Below are positions 29,001-38,746 of a stretch of 64,000 nt of DNA, one piece after another. Positions within the stretch are counted from its first letter, which is position 1. Every line of letters begins with the position of its first letter. The DNA comes from Actinospineispora eucalypti (GTDB lineage Bacteria; Actinomycetota; Actinomycetes; Mycobacteriales; Pseudonocardiaceae), in assembly GCA_014208095.1 (NCBI GenBank), contig JACHMT010000003.1, forward strand, positions 310,001 to 374,000. The letters run 5' to 3'. The position numbers and the translations under genes are program-made. A model generated the notes under the pieces. The model was given only the letters and a program-made list of their open reading frames with translations, was not told where the DNA came from and did not search any database.

Positions 29001-32000
29001 GGGATCCAGCTCGTTGTTGTCCAGGTAGTCCTGGAAGTCGTCGTAGGTGCCGCCGGACAGGTCGACGTAGTGGGTCTGACCGTCCTCGGTTCGGACCCGG
29101 TAGATGTCGATGAACCCGTCGGTCTCGCCGTCGCACCGGGCGCACCACATCGGCAGCCGGTCGACCGTCCCCTTGTGCTCGGGGTCGATGTCGTCGACCG
29201 CCTCCCGCAGGTCCCCGGGGAGCGCGGCCCGCTGGTCCGCCTTGAGCGTGTTCGGGCCGAACGACTGGTTGAGCCACCGGTCGGCCGGGGTGCTCATGAT
29301 CAGGTTGTCCAGGTCGGACTTGCCCATCGAGTCGAGCATTTCCTTGACCTGTGGATCGCGCCGTGCCTCGTCCCAGCCGGGCACGTGCGCGGTGTACTGC
29401 TGCAGGCCGGCGACGTCCGGGCGGTCCGTGGAGGGCAGCATCACGTAGCTCAGCCCGGGGAACCGGTCGTCACCGCGCGCGGTGTCCCGCACCGAGCCGT
29501 ACCGCAGCCCGGCCAGGTCGTAGAGCTGGGAGGTGACCGCGCTGACCGACTTCTGGTCGTCTGTCTTCGGGTCCTTGGGCAACTTCTTCACCGCGTCGCG
29601 CAGCATGTCCAGGTCCTTGACCTGGTTGCGCAGCTGACCGGCCAGCCGGTGGTTGCCGCTGGCGTCCACTATCACCACGTCCAGGTTGCGCAGCGACTGA
29701 CCGGTCTGGTGCGCCAGGTCCTGCGCGCTGGTCAGGCTGGTGTCCAGCCGGGACTTGTCGATCTTGAGCTCGTCCCCTTCCGCGCGGAGCTCTGCCGCCT
29801 CCGCCGCGCTGCCGCCGTGCTGCTTGAACTCGTTGACCGCCGCGTTGTGCTCGGTCATCCGGTCGTTCAGGTCGTCGATGTAGGACTGGATGCCGGCCAG
29901 GTCCTGCTCGGCCTCGAGGTTGTCGGTCTGCCGCTTGGTCAGCGCGTTCGCGGCGTCCTCGAGCTGCTTCGGGGTCGGCGCCTTGCCCTTCAGGTCGACG
30001 TGCAGCAGTTCCTCGACCACGGCCGGGTCGGACACCGCCTGCTGCTTGGCCTTGTCGGACAGCTGCGGTTGCAGCCAGAGGTGCTTGGCCAGCCGGCTCA
30101 ACGGATCATCCGCCGCCTCCAGCTGGTGCTGCTTTAGCTGCTTCAGGGCGGGCCCGTACTTGGCCGCCTCGTCCGAGGTGAGGCCGTCGCGGGCGGCGTC
30201 CAGCGCCGGCTTGTACTTCTTGTCGAAGTCGGGGGTCAGCGGGTCGCTGGTGATCCGGTCCAGCAGGAACCCCGGGATGTTGTCGTCGGCGGTGACCTGG
30301 GCGGCGAAGTCGTCCAGGTACTTCTCCTGGGCGTTGGTGCCGGCGGCCTTGATGTCGTCCGGGTTCGTGAGGCCCCGGCGGCGGGCGTCGCGCTCGCCGA
30401 AGTCGGCCATCTCCTTCAGCGGGCCGGCCAGCTCGTTGCGCGCGTTCTGCAGCGCGGTGTCCTGCTCCTGCTTGCTGCGCTGGTACGGCGGGAAGTAGAG
30501 GCGGGTGTTGTCGATCACGTCGGTCTTCAGGCCCGGGATCCGCTGCTCGAGCCGGTCCAGCTCCCGCTGGTTGTCGATCGAGGTGTTCACCTCGGCCAGC
30601 GCCGGCAGGTTCTTCGGGTCGTTCGGGATGAAGTCGGGCCGGGGGACGTCCTGGTAGCTGTCCGTCGGGACCGGTGGGCCCTTTTTCGGGCAGTCGAGTA
30701 CCCTGTCGGCGCCCTGGCACGTGCCCTCCTCGGTCGGACCGGGTACCTGCTTCTTGTCCACGTTCCCGGCCACCGCGTCGTAGAAGTCGACCGCGCCGCT
30801 CCGGCCGGCCAGGTCAGACTGCGCCTTGGTCATGCCGTGCCGCAGCGCGTTCTGGTAGGCGATGTCGCGGGCCCGGTCCGCGCCTTTCTGTACGTTCGCG
30901 TTGGCTGCGGCGACCTTCGCGTCCGCCTCCTTCCTGTTGCCAGGGAGGGCCTGGAGCTGGCCGACGTCGGTGGCCGCGTTGGGCGCGTCCACCGTCATCA
31001 CCTGCTTGTAGTCCCGCGCGTGCTTGATCGCCGCGTTCAGGTCCTTGAGCGACTGGTTCTTGTTGGGGTTCTCGATCACGTAGCCGCGGACCAAATCGCC
31101 CTTGGGATCCAGGTTCTTGGTGACCTCGTCCATGAAGTCGGCCGCACCGCCTTGCGCGGCCCGCTCGCCCTGCTTCTTGTTCTGCCCGAGCGCGGCCGCC
31201 TTGTCCTTGGCGATCTGCTTGGCCTCGGCCTCGGTCTCGGTGAGCTCCTTCTGCGCGCGGTCCCGCATCTTGGCCCACACGTCGCGGTTCTCGTTCTTGG
31301 CCGCGTCGTCCACCAGCAGCAGGTCGCGGGCGACCTTGGCCACTTTCTTCCGGTTCGCCGCCTCGCGGGCCCGGATATCGGCTGGAACGCTGGCCTTGTC
31401 CTTCGCCGCCCGCAGCGCCACCTGCTTCGCCCGCATCGCCTCGATTTCGGCCCCGGACGGCGCGGTCTTGGTGAAGTGGTTGCCGCCGCGGTGGTCGCAG
31501 GTGGCGTACTGGCCGGTGCACTCGCCGCTGCCCCGGCTGCCCGCGACCGCGATCGCGTTCACCCCGCAGCCGGTGCCGTTCTTCGCGCCGCCCCGGCACT
31601 CCGCCTGGCCGACAGCGTCGAAGTAGCCGCCCGGAGTGTCGTAGGTGGCCTTCACGTCCAGGTGGTCGGTGGTCTTCGCGCGGGCGTGGTAGGCGCAGTT
31701 GGGCGAGCCGATACAGCCGGCGCCGGCGGTGGCCTGGTGCGGCACGGCGAACGCCTGAGCGGTCACCGTGATGGCCTCGCCGCCCTTCCTCGTGCTGGAG
31801 CCGTCCGCGTCCGCGTCGGCGGTGGAGTTCTTGGCCCGCGAGCTGGCCGTGGCGAAGGTGTCGCCGCACTTCGAACCGGGCGACGCGGCACAGGCCGCCG
31901 ACGACTGCGCGCCCGCTTCCCTGCTCACCGCGACCGTGCTCTGCCCGGCGCACCGACCGTCCTTGCCACCGATGCATTCGCCGTGCGAGACCGACCAGCT

Positions 32001-35000
32001 GCGCGAACCCGGGATGTCGATCTCGGCGTGGCCGTCGGTGCGGATGCGGCAGCCGGTGCCGACGCAGGTCGCGCCGGCCTGCGCGGTGTCCTTGCCGGTG
32101 ACGCCGGTGGTCTCGCCCTGGCAGGGCTGGCCGGCCGCGCAGGTGGCGGACGAGCCGGCGGTGACCTTGCCGGTCGCGGTGACCTTGGTCCGGCTCGAGG
32201 CGTCCGGGCAGCCGCCCTCCGGGCAGATCACCGAGGCGCTGGTCTGGCCCTCGGCCGTGGGTTGCTTGCCGGCCACCAGGGCGGTGCTCGCGGCGGCGGT
32301 GACCATGCAGCCGTGCTCGCCCGCAGTGCACTTCGCGTCGGAGGTGGAGGCGCCGGGCAGTCCTGAGGTGGTGCCGGTGGCCGAGGCGACACAGCCGGGG
32401 CCGGCGCACTGCGTCACGGTGGCCGACTCGGACCAGGCGTCCGGGGCGTTGGTGACGGGCTTCTTCGCGACCCGCGTGGCGGCGTCCGCGGCCTTCCGTG
32501 ACTCGGCGGCGGTCTTCGCGGCCTGCTCGGCGGCCTTGCGCTGCGCGGCGGTCGCGGTGGTCTGCTTCGCCTTCTCGGCGGCCTGCTGGGCCTGGGTGGC
32601 GATTTCCCCGTTCTGTTCGGTGAAGACGTCGGCCACGACCTGACCGGATGCGGCGGTCGAGGTGGCGGTGGCCTGGCAAGCTGAGCTGTTCGGGCCGGTG
32701 GTGTCGCAGCCGCCGGTGGTTGCGCCGGTGGCCGCCGCGCCCGGTGGGCCGCGGGTGCCTTCGCCGCCCTGCCGGTTGTCCCCGGTGAGGCCGGTGGCCG
32801 AGCTGACCGGGCGGCCCTTGCATCCGGTGTTCGCGGCGCAGTTCAGCTGCGCCCAGGCGGAGGCCCAGCTGGAAGCGCCGGGCACGGTCGGGCCGCCGGT
32901 GCTGGCGGTGGAGCCGGGGGCGGTGGCCGGCTGGTTGGGCTGCTGGCCACCCTGGCCGGCCGGGGCCTGCTTCGGCTGGTCCGTGGCGTTCCGAGGGGCC
33001 GCGCCGACCGGCTCGTTGGTGACGGTGGCGTTGCTGGTGGGCTGGTCGGTCACCATCGGCTTGATCGAGTTGGCGTCCGGGCCGGACGAGGCGGCGCCGT
33101 TCACCACGGCGGTGCAGGTGCCGCCGGTGGCGCCGGTGCAGGAGCCCTCGGCCCGGTTGCCGCGCGGCGCGGCGGAGACGCCGGAGTTGGTGGCCAGCAC
33201 GGTCAGCGTGACCTTGCCGCCGCAGTCGGTCTGGCAGGTGAGCTTGCCGCCGGTGGTCGAGGCGGCCGAAGGCCCAGTGCCGAGGCGCGCCGCGTTGGCG
33301 CCGTCGCCGGAGTAGGCCAGCGTGGCGCCGGGGCCGGTGAAGGCGGTGGACAGGGTCTGCACCTGGCAGGTGGCGGCACCCTTCACACAGCCGACCGAAC
33401 CCTCGGAGGTGCGAGGCTTGCCGCCGTCCACCGCGCCGTCCCAGGAGGCGGAGGTGGTGTGCGCGGTGCCCTCGCAGTCGGTGGAGCGGCAGTCCAGGCT
33501 CGCCGACCCCCGGGAGGTGGCGGACGGCCCGGTGGTGGGTCCGACCGGCTTACCGGTCTTCGGGTCAGTCTGCAGGTAGTCGGCCATGGTGGACGCGTCC
33601 GAGCTGGCCTGGCCGAGGCAGCCGCCGTGCGTCACGGTGCAGTCGCCGGTGGTGGACGCGCCGCGCCGGTGCGCCGAGACGGCGGTGTCCAGCGCACTGG
33701 TCTCGGCGTAGGAGTTGCCGCCGCACTTCGTGTCGCCGTCGTTGGTGCAGCGGATCTGCGAGTCGGCGTGGCTCACGCTGACCGGGCCGTTCTCGCGGTA
33801 CCCCACCTCGGTCGAGCCGACCGAACCGCAGTCCGCGCCCGGGCCGTGCGCCGCGCACCGGGTGACGTCGGCGCTGTCCCGGCCACCGGTGACGTCACCG
33901 GTCGCGGCGCCCGACGTGGCACCCCGCGAGGAGCCCGTGCAGTCGGCCGAGGTGCAGTGCAGCACGGTGTCCAGCGCGCTGTTCGCGGTCGGGTCGTCAC
34001 CGGCCGTCGTCTCGGAGGAGGCGTCGATGGCGCACTCGCCGTCGGTGGCGTTCGCGGTGCACCGGTTGGTGGCCGAGGTGGCGCGGGTGGCCTTGGTCCC
34101 GCCGGCGGTGACGGTCGCCTTGGTGCCGGTGTTGGCGGCACCGCCACAGCCCTTGCTCTGCTTGCAGGTGAGGTCGCTGGCGGCGAGGGCGCCCTGGTCG
34201 CCGCCGGCGGAGGCGGCGCAGTCACCGCCGTTGATCTTGCACTCGGCGCCGCCGGTGTTCGCCTGGACGTCGGTGGTGGTCTTCGCCGGGCTGGCCGGGC
34301 GGGCCGGGACGCCACCGGCGGCGGCCACCGCGGGCTGTGCCGGGGTCGTCCTGGTGTGCTCGGTCCTGCCGTTGACGGTGGTCTTGGCGTTGCCCCGGCA
34401 GCCGGTCGCGCCGTCCGCGCAGTTGGCCTTGGCCTCGGCGGCCGGGCTCGGGGTCGGCACATCCGGCCGAACGGCGAACCAATCGTAGCGGCCGATGGCC
34501 TCGTCCACCGCGACCCGGACCATGGTGGACGTGTCGCAGCCGACCGTGCTCACCCGGCAGTGCGCGACGCTGGACGCGGCACCGTTCTGCTTTTCCTCGG
34601 TGTTGTCGCCTGCGCGGCTGCCGGTGGAGGTGGTGTCGCAGACGCCGTGGCGGGACTGGCAGTCCGAGCCGGCCTCGGTCGCCCCGGCGAACCCGTGGAG
34701 GGCACAGTCACCGGAGCAGGTGCCGCTGGCCCGGGAGATGCCGGGTGACCTGCCGCTGGGCATCTTCGCGTTCTGCGAGCAGGCGGCCCTCGCCTGGCAG
34801 AACGTGTCCGCGCCGGTCGAGTCGGCCGAGCTGTCGGTGTTGCACTCGCCGATGCCGCAGGTGGTCTGGGCGGTGATCGCGCCGGCCTTGGCGACGGTGG
34901 CGCAGCCGTCGGTGGGGTTGCAGGCTGCGTGGACGGTGCGGTCGCCGGCGGTGACGGTGGTGTCGCAGCCGGAGATGCCGACGAGGCAGAGGCTCTGGTC

Positions 35001-38000
35001 GCGTTTGACCTGGCCGGTGGTGGGGTCGGTCGCGGCGGCGGAGCATTGGGCGAAGGCTCCGGTGTTGGCGCAGGCGGCGCCGGCGCCGTCGTGGCCGGGG
35101 TTGGCTCGGAGGGACCGGTCGTAGCCGGCCGCGGCGCGGAGTTCGGCGGTTTGTGCATAGACGGTGTCGCGCTGGTCGTTGTAGGCGGCGGACTGCTTGT
35201 CATACGCGGCTTGGGTGATCTTGCCTTGGCCGAGCTGGGTCTTCGCGGCGGCGAGCTTGGCCTTCGCGGTGGTGAGGCCCTGCTGGCCGGTGACCACATC
35301 GTCGAGGAGCTGCGAGCTGTAGGGGTCGAGCTGGGCGGCGAACCGGTCGGCGGTGGTCTGCAACGCCTTCTGGGCAGCGACCCGCTTGTCGTAGTCGGCC
35401 TGGGTGATCTTCTTCTGGCCGAGCTGGGTCTTCGCGGCGGCCAACGACTTCTGGCCGTTGATCACGGCGAGCCGGTCGTTGAGGGCCTGGGCGGTGGTCT
35501 GCTCGGTGTCCCACCAGTTCAGTTGGTCGGGGTCGTTCAGCAGTTGTGGTGGGCCGCGGTTGGACAGCGAGTTGGGTTGGCGGGTCTGCAGGTTGTCGTT
35601 GGCCAGGGCGCATTCGACGTCGCCTTCGCAGTTGGTGCCAGCGAACTGGCCGCCGTTGTTGAGTGCCCAGCTGTTGTCCTGCCCGTCCTGGCTGCCGTTC
35701 TGGCCGGCTTGTCCGGCATCGCTGCCTTGGCCGTAGCGGCCGGAAGCGGCGAGTGCGGCGAGCACGTCTTGGGCGGCGGCGGTCAGCAGCTGCCGGGCTT
35801 GGTCACCGGCCCGCTGCCCGGCGACCTGACCGACCAGGCCGGACACGACGTCGGTGACCCCACCCAGGATCTGCGCGAAGTCAGCCAACGTCGCGGGCCG
35901 AGTCCCTGACCCGCTGCCGCCGGAGCCCCCGTTGTTGCCGGAGCCGTTGTTGCCGCCGGCGGAGGCACCCAGGGTCTTGAGCAGATCGGTGACGAAGTCG
36001 TTGGTCAACTCGGTGATCTGCTCGGCCAACCCACCCCGCCCCGAACCCTGCTGCTGGCTCAGGGAGCTGGACTGGCCCCGGCCCTGACCACCGCCGAGAC
36101 CGAGCTGATCAAACAGGTCGGACAGGAACCCGCTGATCGAGTCACCGATCGACCCGTGCCGATCCTGACCGCCGCGGGTCTTCCCGACCGAGTTGTGCCC
36201 GGCCTGCACCGGCCGCCGACCCCGCAGGTTGTCGGTCAGTTGCTCGCGCAGTTCGTCGAGAGCCTGCTCGGTCCGTCGTCCGGCCTGCCCGCCGGCGATC
36301 TTCGATACCACCCCGGACGCGCCATCCACGAACCGCGACAACACCTCGTCCAAACCATCCAGCTCGTCGGCCGAACCAGCCCGCCGCACGTTCCGGCCGT
36401 TCCGGTTGGTCTGGGCGGTGTGGTTGGCGCCGCCCCCATTACCGGTGCCCCCCGAACCGCTGCCCAGTAGTTGTTCGAACATTCCGTTGAGGGCCTGCCC
36501 GGTCTGCTGCCCGGCATCATCGCCGGCGACCTGGGACACCAGGCCCGAGGCGGTGTCGGTGAAGTTCCCCAACGCCTCGTCCACGCTCATCGGCTGCTGG
36601 GCCTGCTGTTGTTGGCCGGCGGCCTTGGCCTCGGCCATGAACGCGTCGTAATACAGGCCCTCCCAGTAGTCCATGTCATCGGAGAACGGACCCGGGTCCC
36701 TCGACCCACCCTGGTTGCCGCCCGCTCCGAGCAGTTGCAGCAACTCGGAGACGAAGCTGTTGGTCAGCTGCCCGATGGCCTGGCTGAGGTTCTGCTGCTG
36801 GGAGGTCTGCTGCCCCTGCTGGTCCTGGGCGCCACCACCCTGGGGGAGGCTGCCGATCAGGTTCTGGACGAACCCGAGGATCCCGGTGATGAAGTTGTCG
36901 ATGGTGCTGCCGGTCCGGGAGCTGTGGTGGCTCGACCAGGAGGCCGGGTCGTTCTCGGAGGGACTGTCGTGCGGGAAACGAGGGCGCTGTGCGGTTGGGG
37001 GGCCGCGGCGGCCGCCGACACCGGGGTGGTGACCGATCAAGCTCGGGTCCTGCTCGGTGCAGCCCAGCGCGAGGCACACGATCGGCTGCTCGTCGCTCTC
37101 GGGTGCGAGACCGGACCCGGTGTGCGAGATGTGCTGGGGGGTGCGCTCGGGCATGGCGAGTTGGAGATCGCTCGAGCCGGTGCCGGCGCCGCCGTGGTGG
37201 TTGTTGAGTGTGTTGCTGACCGCGAGGGCTTGGGACACCTGGCCGGTCAGTTCGGTCAGTGCGGCGTGGGTGTGTGCCCCGGCCTGGGTGCCGGCGACTC
37301 GGCCGATGATTCCGGAGACGAGGTCGACCATGCCGCCCATCATCTGGTCGACCTGCTCGGCCGCCGGCGCCTTCACCGTGCCGTTCGAACCAGCTTGCTG
37401 CTGCCGCGTCCACAAGTCGGTGCTTTCGTACGTCGGCGGCTCGGATTTCGCCGCGCTCGGAGCCGGTGCGGTGGCGCTACCGGGTGCGGCGGTCGAACCG
37501 GCGCCGGCGATGCCCTGCGCGAGGCGTTCCAAGAGGGCGGCGAAGGACTTGGTCACCGAAGCGGCGGGGACGCTCTCCCCGGCCGAGGCGGTCACGGTGC
37601 GCTGGACTCGCGCGGCGTTGTGGACCGCCGTGCTGGTGGCCCGCCCCGGCTTGGCGGCCGAGCTGCCGGGGGCGCTCGAACGCGCGTGATCGACGATCTT
37701 GCCGAGTAGGTTGGCGGCCGAATCCAACACTGGTGCGACGAACGAGCGGGCCGACCGGGAGTGGTCACCGTCCGTGGCCGGATGCGGCGTGGCCACCGCC
37801 TGCTGGCGGCCGTGCGTGGCCACATGGCCACTCATCAATGGCCACTCGGGCATGTCCACCGGTTGATACCGGGCGCGCAATTCGGCCATTGACCGTGCCG
37901 GTGTGGCCATCGTGGCCACGCGGCCATCCAGCTGGTGCACCGGAGCCGGCTTGTGGACGCCGCCGCTGAATGAGATGGACCAGTCGGAATCGTCGGCCAC

Positions 38001-38225
38001 CGCGTCGGAATCCTGCTCGTAGGCGGTCAATTCCACCGCGCCATTCGGCGCCGTTGAATCGCTGCCGAACTGAACCGAGATGAACGTCGCGGCCATCCAC
38101 AGCATCGCGGCGCCGAGCAAGAGCTTCCCGAACGACAGCGACGCCAGCACCGACAGCAACCCGCGCGCCACCGACGACCGCACGGCGCACGCGCGCCGCC
38201 GGCCGGGTGCGGACGGGGAAGCCAT
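26004..38225 (-). CDS. Giant membrane-anchored polymorphic toxin-like protein (4073 aa)
   Basis: ATG at 38225 with GAGGAG nine bases upstream. An Arg-rich cytoplasmic N-terminus leads into one membrane anchor (residues 30-53), so the body is probably extracellular. Then come four repeats of a roughly 42-aa helix with VSGLVGQVAG-like cores (about 290-850); a coiled coil with duplicated AAKTQLGQ motifs; a Cys-rich repeat stalk (about 860-2245); long Lys/Asp-rich helices (2250-2950); a hydrophobic pre-toxin segment (about 3100-3290); papain-like domain 1 (CDNSC about 3307, GHVIFARR about 3383); a kinase-like domain (about 3500-3680); papain-like domain 2 (about 3728-3850, GHVILGVRR); and a C-terminal ADP-ribosyltransferase-like domain (about 3862-4073: LYRGIRG, FSTD, HVLVINRGAL). 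No immunity gene is evident nearby. Domain functions are from motifs only. Confidence 0.82.
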   Translation of the reverse strand: MASPSAPGRRRACAVRSSVARGLLSVLASLSFGKLLLGAAMLWMAATFISVQFGSDSTAPNGAVELTAYEQDSDAVADDSDWSISFSGGVHKPAPVHQLDGRVATMATPARSMAELRARYQPVDMPEWPLMSGHVATHGRQQAVATPHPATDGDHSRSARSFVAPVLDSAANLLGKIVDHARSSAPGSSAAKPGRATSTAVHNAARVQRTVTASAGESVPAASVTKSFAALLERLAQGIAGAGSTAAPGSATAPAPSAAKSEPPTYESTDLWTRQQQAGSNGTVKAPAAEQVDQMMGGMVDLVSGIIGRVAGTQAGAHTHAALTELTGQVSQALAVSNTLNNHHGGAGTGSSDLQLAMPERTPQHISHTGSGLAPESDEQPIVCLALGCTEQDPSLIGHHPGVGGRRGPPTAQRPRFPHDSPSENDPASWSSHHSSRTGSTIDNFITGILGFVQNLIGSLPQGGGAQDQQGQQTSQQQNLSQAIGQLTNSFVSELLQLLGAGGNQGGSRDPGPFSDDMDYWEGLYYDAFMAEAKAAGQQQQAQQPMSVDEALGNFTDTASGLVSQVAGDDAGQQTGQALNGMFEQLLGSGSGGTGNGGGANHTAQTNRNGRNVRRAGSADELDGLDEVLSRFVDGASGVVSKIAGGQAGRRTEQALDELREQLTDNLRGRRPVQAGHNSVGKTRGGQDRHGSIGDSISGFLSDLFDQLGLGGGQGRGQSSSLSQQQGSGRGGLAEQITELTNDFVTDLLKTLGASAGGNNGSGNNGGSGGSGSGTRPATLADFAQILGGVTDVVSGLVGQVAGQRAGDQARQLLTAAAQDVLAALAASGRYGQGSDAGQAGQNGSQDGQDNSWALNNGGQFAGTNCEGDVECALANDNLQTRQPNSLSNRGPPQLLNDPDQLNWWDTEQTTAQALNDRLAVINGQKSLAAAKTQLGQKKITQADYDKRVAAQKALQTTADRFAAQLDPYSSQLLDDVVTGQQGLTTAKAKLAAAKTQLGQGKITQAAYDKQSAAYNDQRDTVYAQTAELRAAAGYDRSLRANPGHDGAGAACANTGAFAQCSAAATDPTTGQVKRDQSLCLVGISGCDTTVTAGDRTVHAACNPTDGCATVAKAGAITAQTTCGIGECNTDSSADSTGADTFCQARAACSQNAKMPSGRSPGISRASGTCSGDCALHGFAGATEAGSDCQSRHGVCDTTSTGSRAGDNTEEKQNGAASSVAHCRVSTVGCDTSTMVRVAVDEAIGRYDWFAVRPDVPTPSPAAEAKANCADGATGCRGNAKTTVNGRTEHTRTTPAQPAVAAAGGVPARPASPAKTTTDVQANTGGAECKINGGDCAASAGGDQGALAASDLTCKQSKGCGGAANTGTKATVTAGGTKATRATSATNRCTANATDGECAIDASSETTAGDDPTANSALDTVLHCTSADCTGSSRGATSGAATGDVTGGRDSADVTRCAAHGPGADCGSVGSTEVGYRENGPVSVSHADSQIRCTNDGDTKCGGNSYAETSALDTAVSAHRRGASTTGDCTVTHGGCLGQASSDASTMADYLQTDPKTGKPVGPTTGPSATSRGSASLDCRSTDCEGTAHTTSASWDGAVDGGKPRTSEGSVGCVKGAATCQVQTLSTAFTGPGATLAYSGDGANAARLGTGPSAASTTGGKLTCQTDCGGKVTLTVLATNSGVSAAPRGNRAEGSCTGATGGTCTAVVNGAASSGPDANSIKPMVTDQPTSNATVTNEPVGAAPRNATDQPKQAPAGQGGQQPNQPATAPGSTASTGGPTVPGASSWASAWAQLNCAANTGCKGRPVSSATGLTGDNRQGGEGTRGPPGAAATGATTGGCDTTGPNSSACQATATSTAASGQVVADVFTEQNGEIATQAQQAAEKAKQTTATAAQRKAAEQAAKTAAESRKAADAATRVAKKPVTNAPDAWSESATVTQCAGPGCVASATGTTSGLPGASTSDAKCTAGEHGCMVTAAASTALVAGKQPTAEGQTSASVICPEGGCPDASSRTKVTATGKVTAGSSATCAAGQPCQGETTGVTGKDTAQAGATCVGTGCRIRTDGHAEIDIPGSRSWSVSHGECIGGKDGRCAGQSTVAVSREAGAQSSAACAASPGSKCGDTFATASSRAKNSTADADADGSSTRKGGEAITVTAQAFAVPHQATAGAGCIGSPNCAYHARAKTTDHLDVKATYDTPGGYFDAVGQAECRGGAKNGTGCGVNAIAVAGSRGSGECTGQYATCDHRGGNHFTKTAPSGAEIEAMRAKQVALRAAKDKASVPADIRAREAANRKKVAKVARDLLLVDDAAKNENRDVWAKMRDRAQKELTETEAEAKQIAKDKAAALGQNKKQGERAAQGGAADFMDEVTKNLDPKGDLVRGYVIENPNKNQSLKDLNAAIKHARDYKQVMTVDAPNAATDVGQLQALPGNRKEADAKVAAANANVQKGADRARDIAYQNALRHGMTKAQSDLAGRSGAVDFYDAVAGNVDKKQVPGPTEEGTCQGADRVLDCPKKGPPVPTDSYQDVPRPDFIPNDPKNLPALAEVNTSIDNQRELDRLEQRIPGLKTDVIDNTRLYFPPYQRSKQEQDTALQNARNELAGPLKEMADFGERDARRRGLTNPDDIKAAGTNAQEKYLDDFAAQVTADDNIPGFLLDRITSDPLTPDFDKKYKPALDAARDGLTSDEAAKYGPALKQLKQHQLEAADDPLSRLAKHLWLQPQLSDKAKQQAVSDPAVVEELLHVDLKGKAPTPKQLEDAANALTKRQTDNLEAEQDLAGIQSYIDDLNDRMTEHNAAVNEFKQHGGSAAEAAELRAEGDELKIDKSRLDTSLTSAQDLAHQTGQSLRNLDVVIVDASGNHRLAGQLRNQVKDLDMLRDAVKKLPKDPKTDDQKSVSAVTSQLYDLAGLRYGSVRDTARGDDRFPGLSYVMLPSTDRPDVAGLQQYTAHVPGWDEARRDPQVKEMLDSMGKSDLDNLIMSTPADRWLNQSFGPNTLKADQRAALPGDLREAVDDIDPEHKGTVDRLPMWCARCDGETDGFIDIYRVRTEDGQTHYVDLSGGTYDDFQDYLDNNELDPNGKLIVTNELANGGDPSKLTTVDAHNTSTIEWIGDKIVAPAMLLGGIALTATGAGSTLGVAMIGGSLAYGASRVILQGVTRVMHNQSINPFTNSTARGLWLSLGANVLGALSGGLASRALSEMLVAPSVAPIVGRTMAETRVLVSARNAEILAARGQPAVILQGAAIGAGAVSIAEQLAKLPQLPSERRTEAISELGADLVLNAAPIAFSHLAPTVHLQPMQPGRQAAGCDNSCVIRAKTLARQTDPTKPVTIPAPSTRERDTDSAQEDIENEFDGHTELTDAAGLNQRTAGAKPGDKFFVWTRNRIGHVIFARRTATGMEYLDGDQVLDTAPDSTVAVTVAGSGRRTDPGLKLSDHLGAEVGTREQGRFTYVRSLDWWAIMPEAEKLRYLAENEGRGPELSPGRRRVSEVLDEAGNRFVVYSGGEEEALVRAVHGARFYRVAGIPVVDAWLSRNTEPIVDPETGETIVEAGQTVHISKYLENSRPLESGEYTSGPLREQIRKRFGLAFMLNDEDGMDDNLRRTEDGIAVQVDMDKILTSAADDPESTFAQLRNVPVFRGLTDDEIADQFADALRMRDELTETIPEGHLRDRLTRRMDWAAEWVGRHNDPPAPDDGWPVEDGGYELVDGDALALDAGDLYGGDLPLGPDRRCACEADARAESAHPEAVNPDEVPVPFASEQVTDAVQPYFEGKYNAHTELTGPGDLDRRMAGTLVGTRVFAWLANPDGTGHVILGVRRSGGTEYYDGHDVLTRAPENTVAITVHDSGMAAGPRLSEHIGEYVGAGEPSPRTPLDAWHTPRLREIATLPPDQAQRAALYFQSMNGLPTPVDAQTAAMLRAHGYLPLYRGIRGEDAAANAHDFLTGDAPFIGYARDFRGTGHNFSTDGGMTESLYVRGKGGRGRDGALIRAFLRPDAVVLDDLTAGTLQGRDIATARANGEPALARAMEDLGVWAAIRGVDAIRPSGYGADHVLVINRGALVVAADAAPGGFLSRFRGRR
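37790..37917. repeat. Cluster of six TGGCCA sites inside the giant toxin gene start
   Basis: Six copies of the palindrome TGGCCA, mostly as GTGGCCAC or ATGGCCAC, lie in about 130 bases (for example 37790, 37817, 37825, 37839, 37903, 37912). A 6-mer of this composition would be expected about once per 3 kb. A second cluster is at 38747-38885. They could be operator sites or restriction/methylation sites, or a local repeat. Confidence 0.5.
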
Positions 38226-38746
38226 CGAAGCGGCACTCCTCAGGAAGCAGAGCTGGTTCTGGTCGCATCGCGCGAGGTCACTGGAGTGATCGGAACCAAA
38301 CCGCAGGAATCACCCGCAGCGGAACATCCTTACGGCACGAAGCTACGCAAGTCGATCCGTCCTGGCCCACACAAGCAGGCGCTGGACCTGGCTACCGATC
38401 GACACCGCCACGGTCACGTCACGCGGAAGCGCATCCTCGGAGCCCCCTCAGGCGCCAAGTCGATCGGTTGCGCGTTCTGAAGGTACATAAAGAGTCAACG
38501 CGATGTCCAGTGATTCTCAGCTTTCGGAGCCGATTCAGCCATGGTCTTAGATCTTCTTGACGCATGATCGCGGTGGGTCGGCCGTCAGGTGGCTGACACC
38601 CTTCTCGGCGATTCACAGGATTCGATTATCGGGCCGATATCTGCCCGAAATATGACACTATCGCCGTTGATTTACCTAACGTAAAAAGGGTCACACCCGG
38701 AGTCCGCTGGTTTCCGTGCCTCGAGACGTGACCCGCTCACAATGCG

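Noticed and set aside
26910..30137. Long plus-strand frame of about 1075 codons
   Set aside because: It lies opposite the giant toxin gene; its translation is rich in Val, Gly, Arg and Leu with no domain, a typical antisense shadow in GC-rich DNA.
38286..38480. 64-codon plus-strand ORF upstream of the toxin gene
   Set aside because: Third codon positions are not GC-rich as in real genes here, and no ribosome-binding site is convincing.
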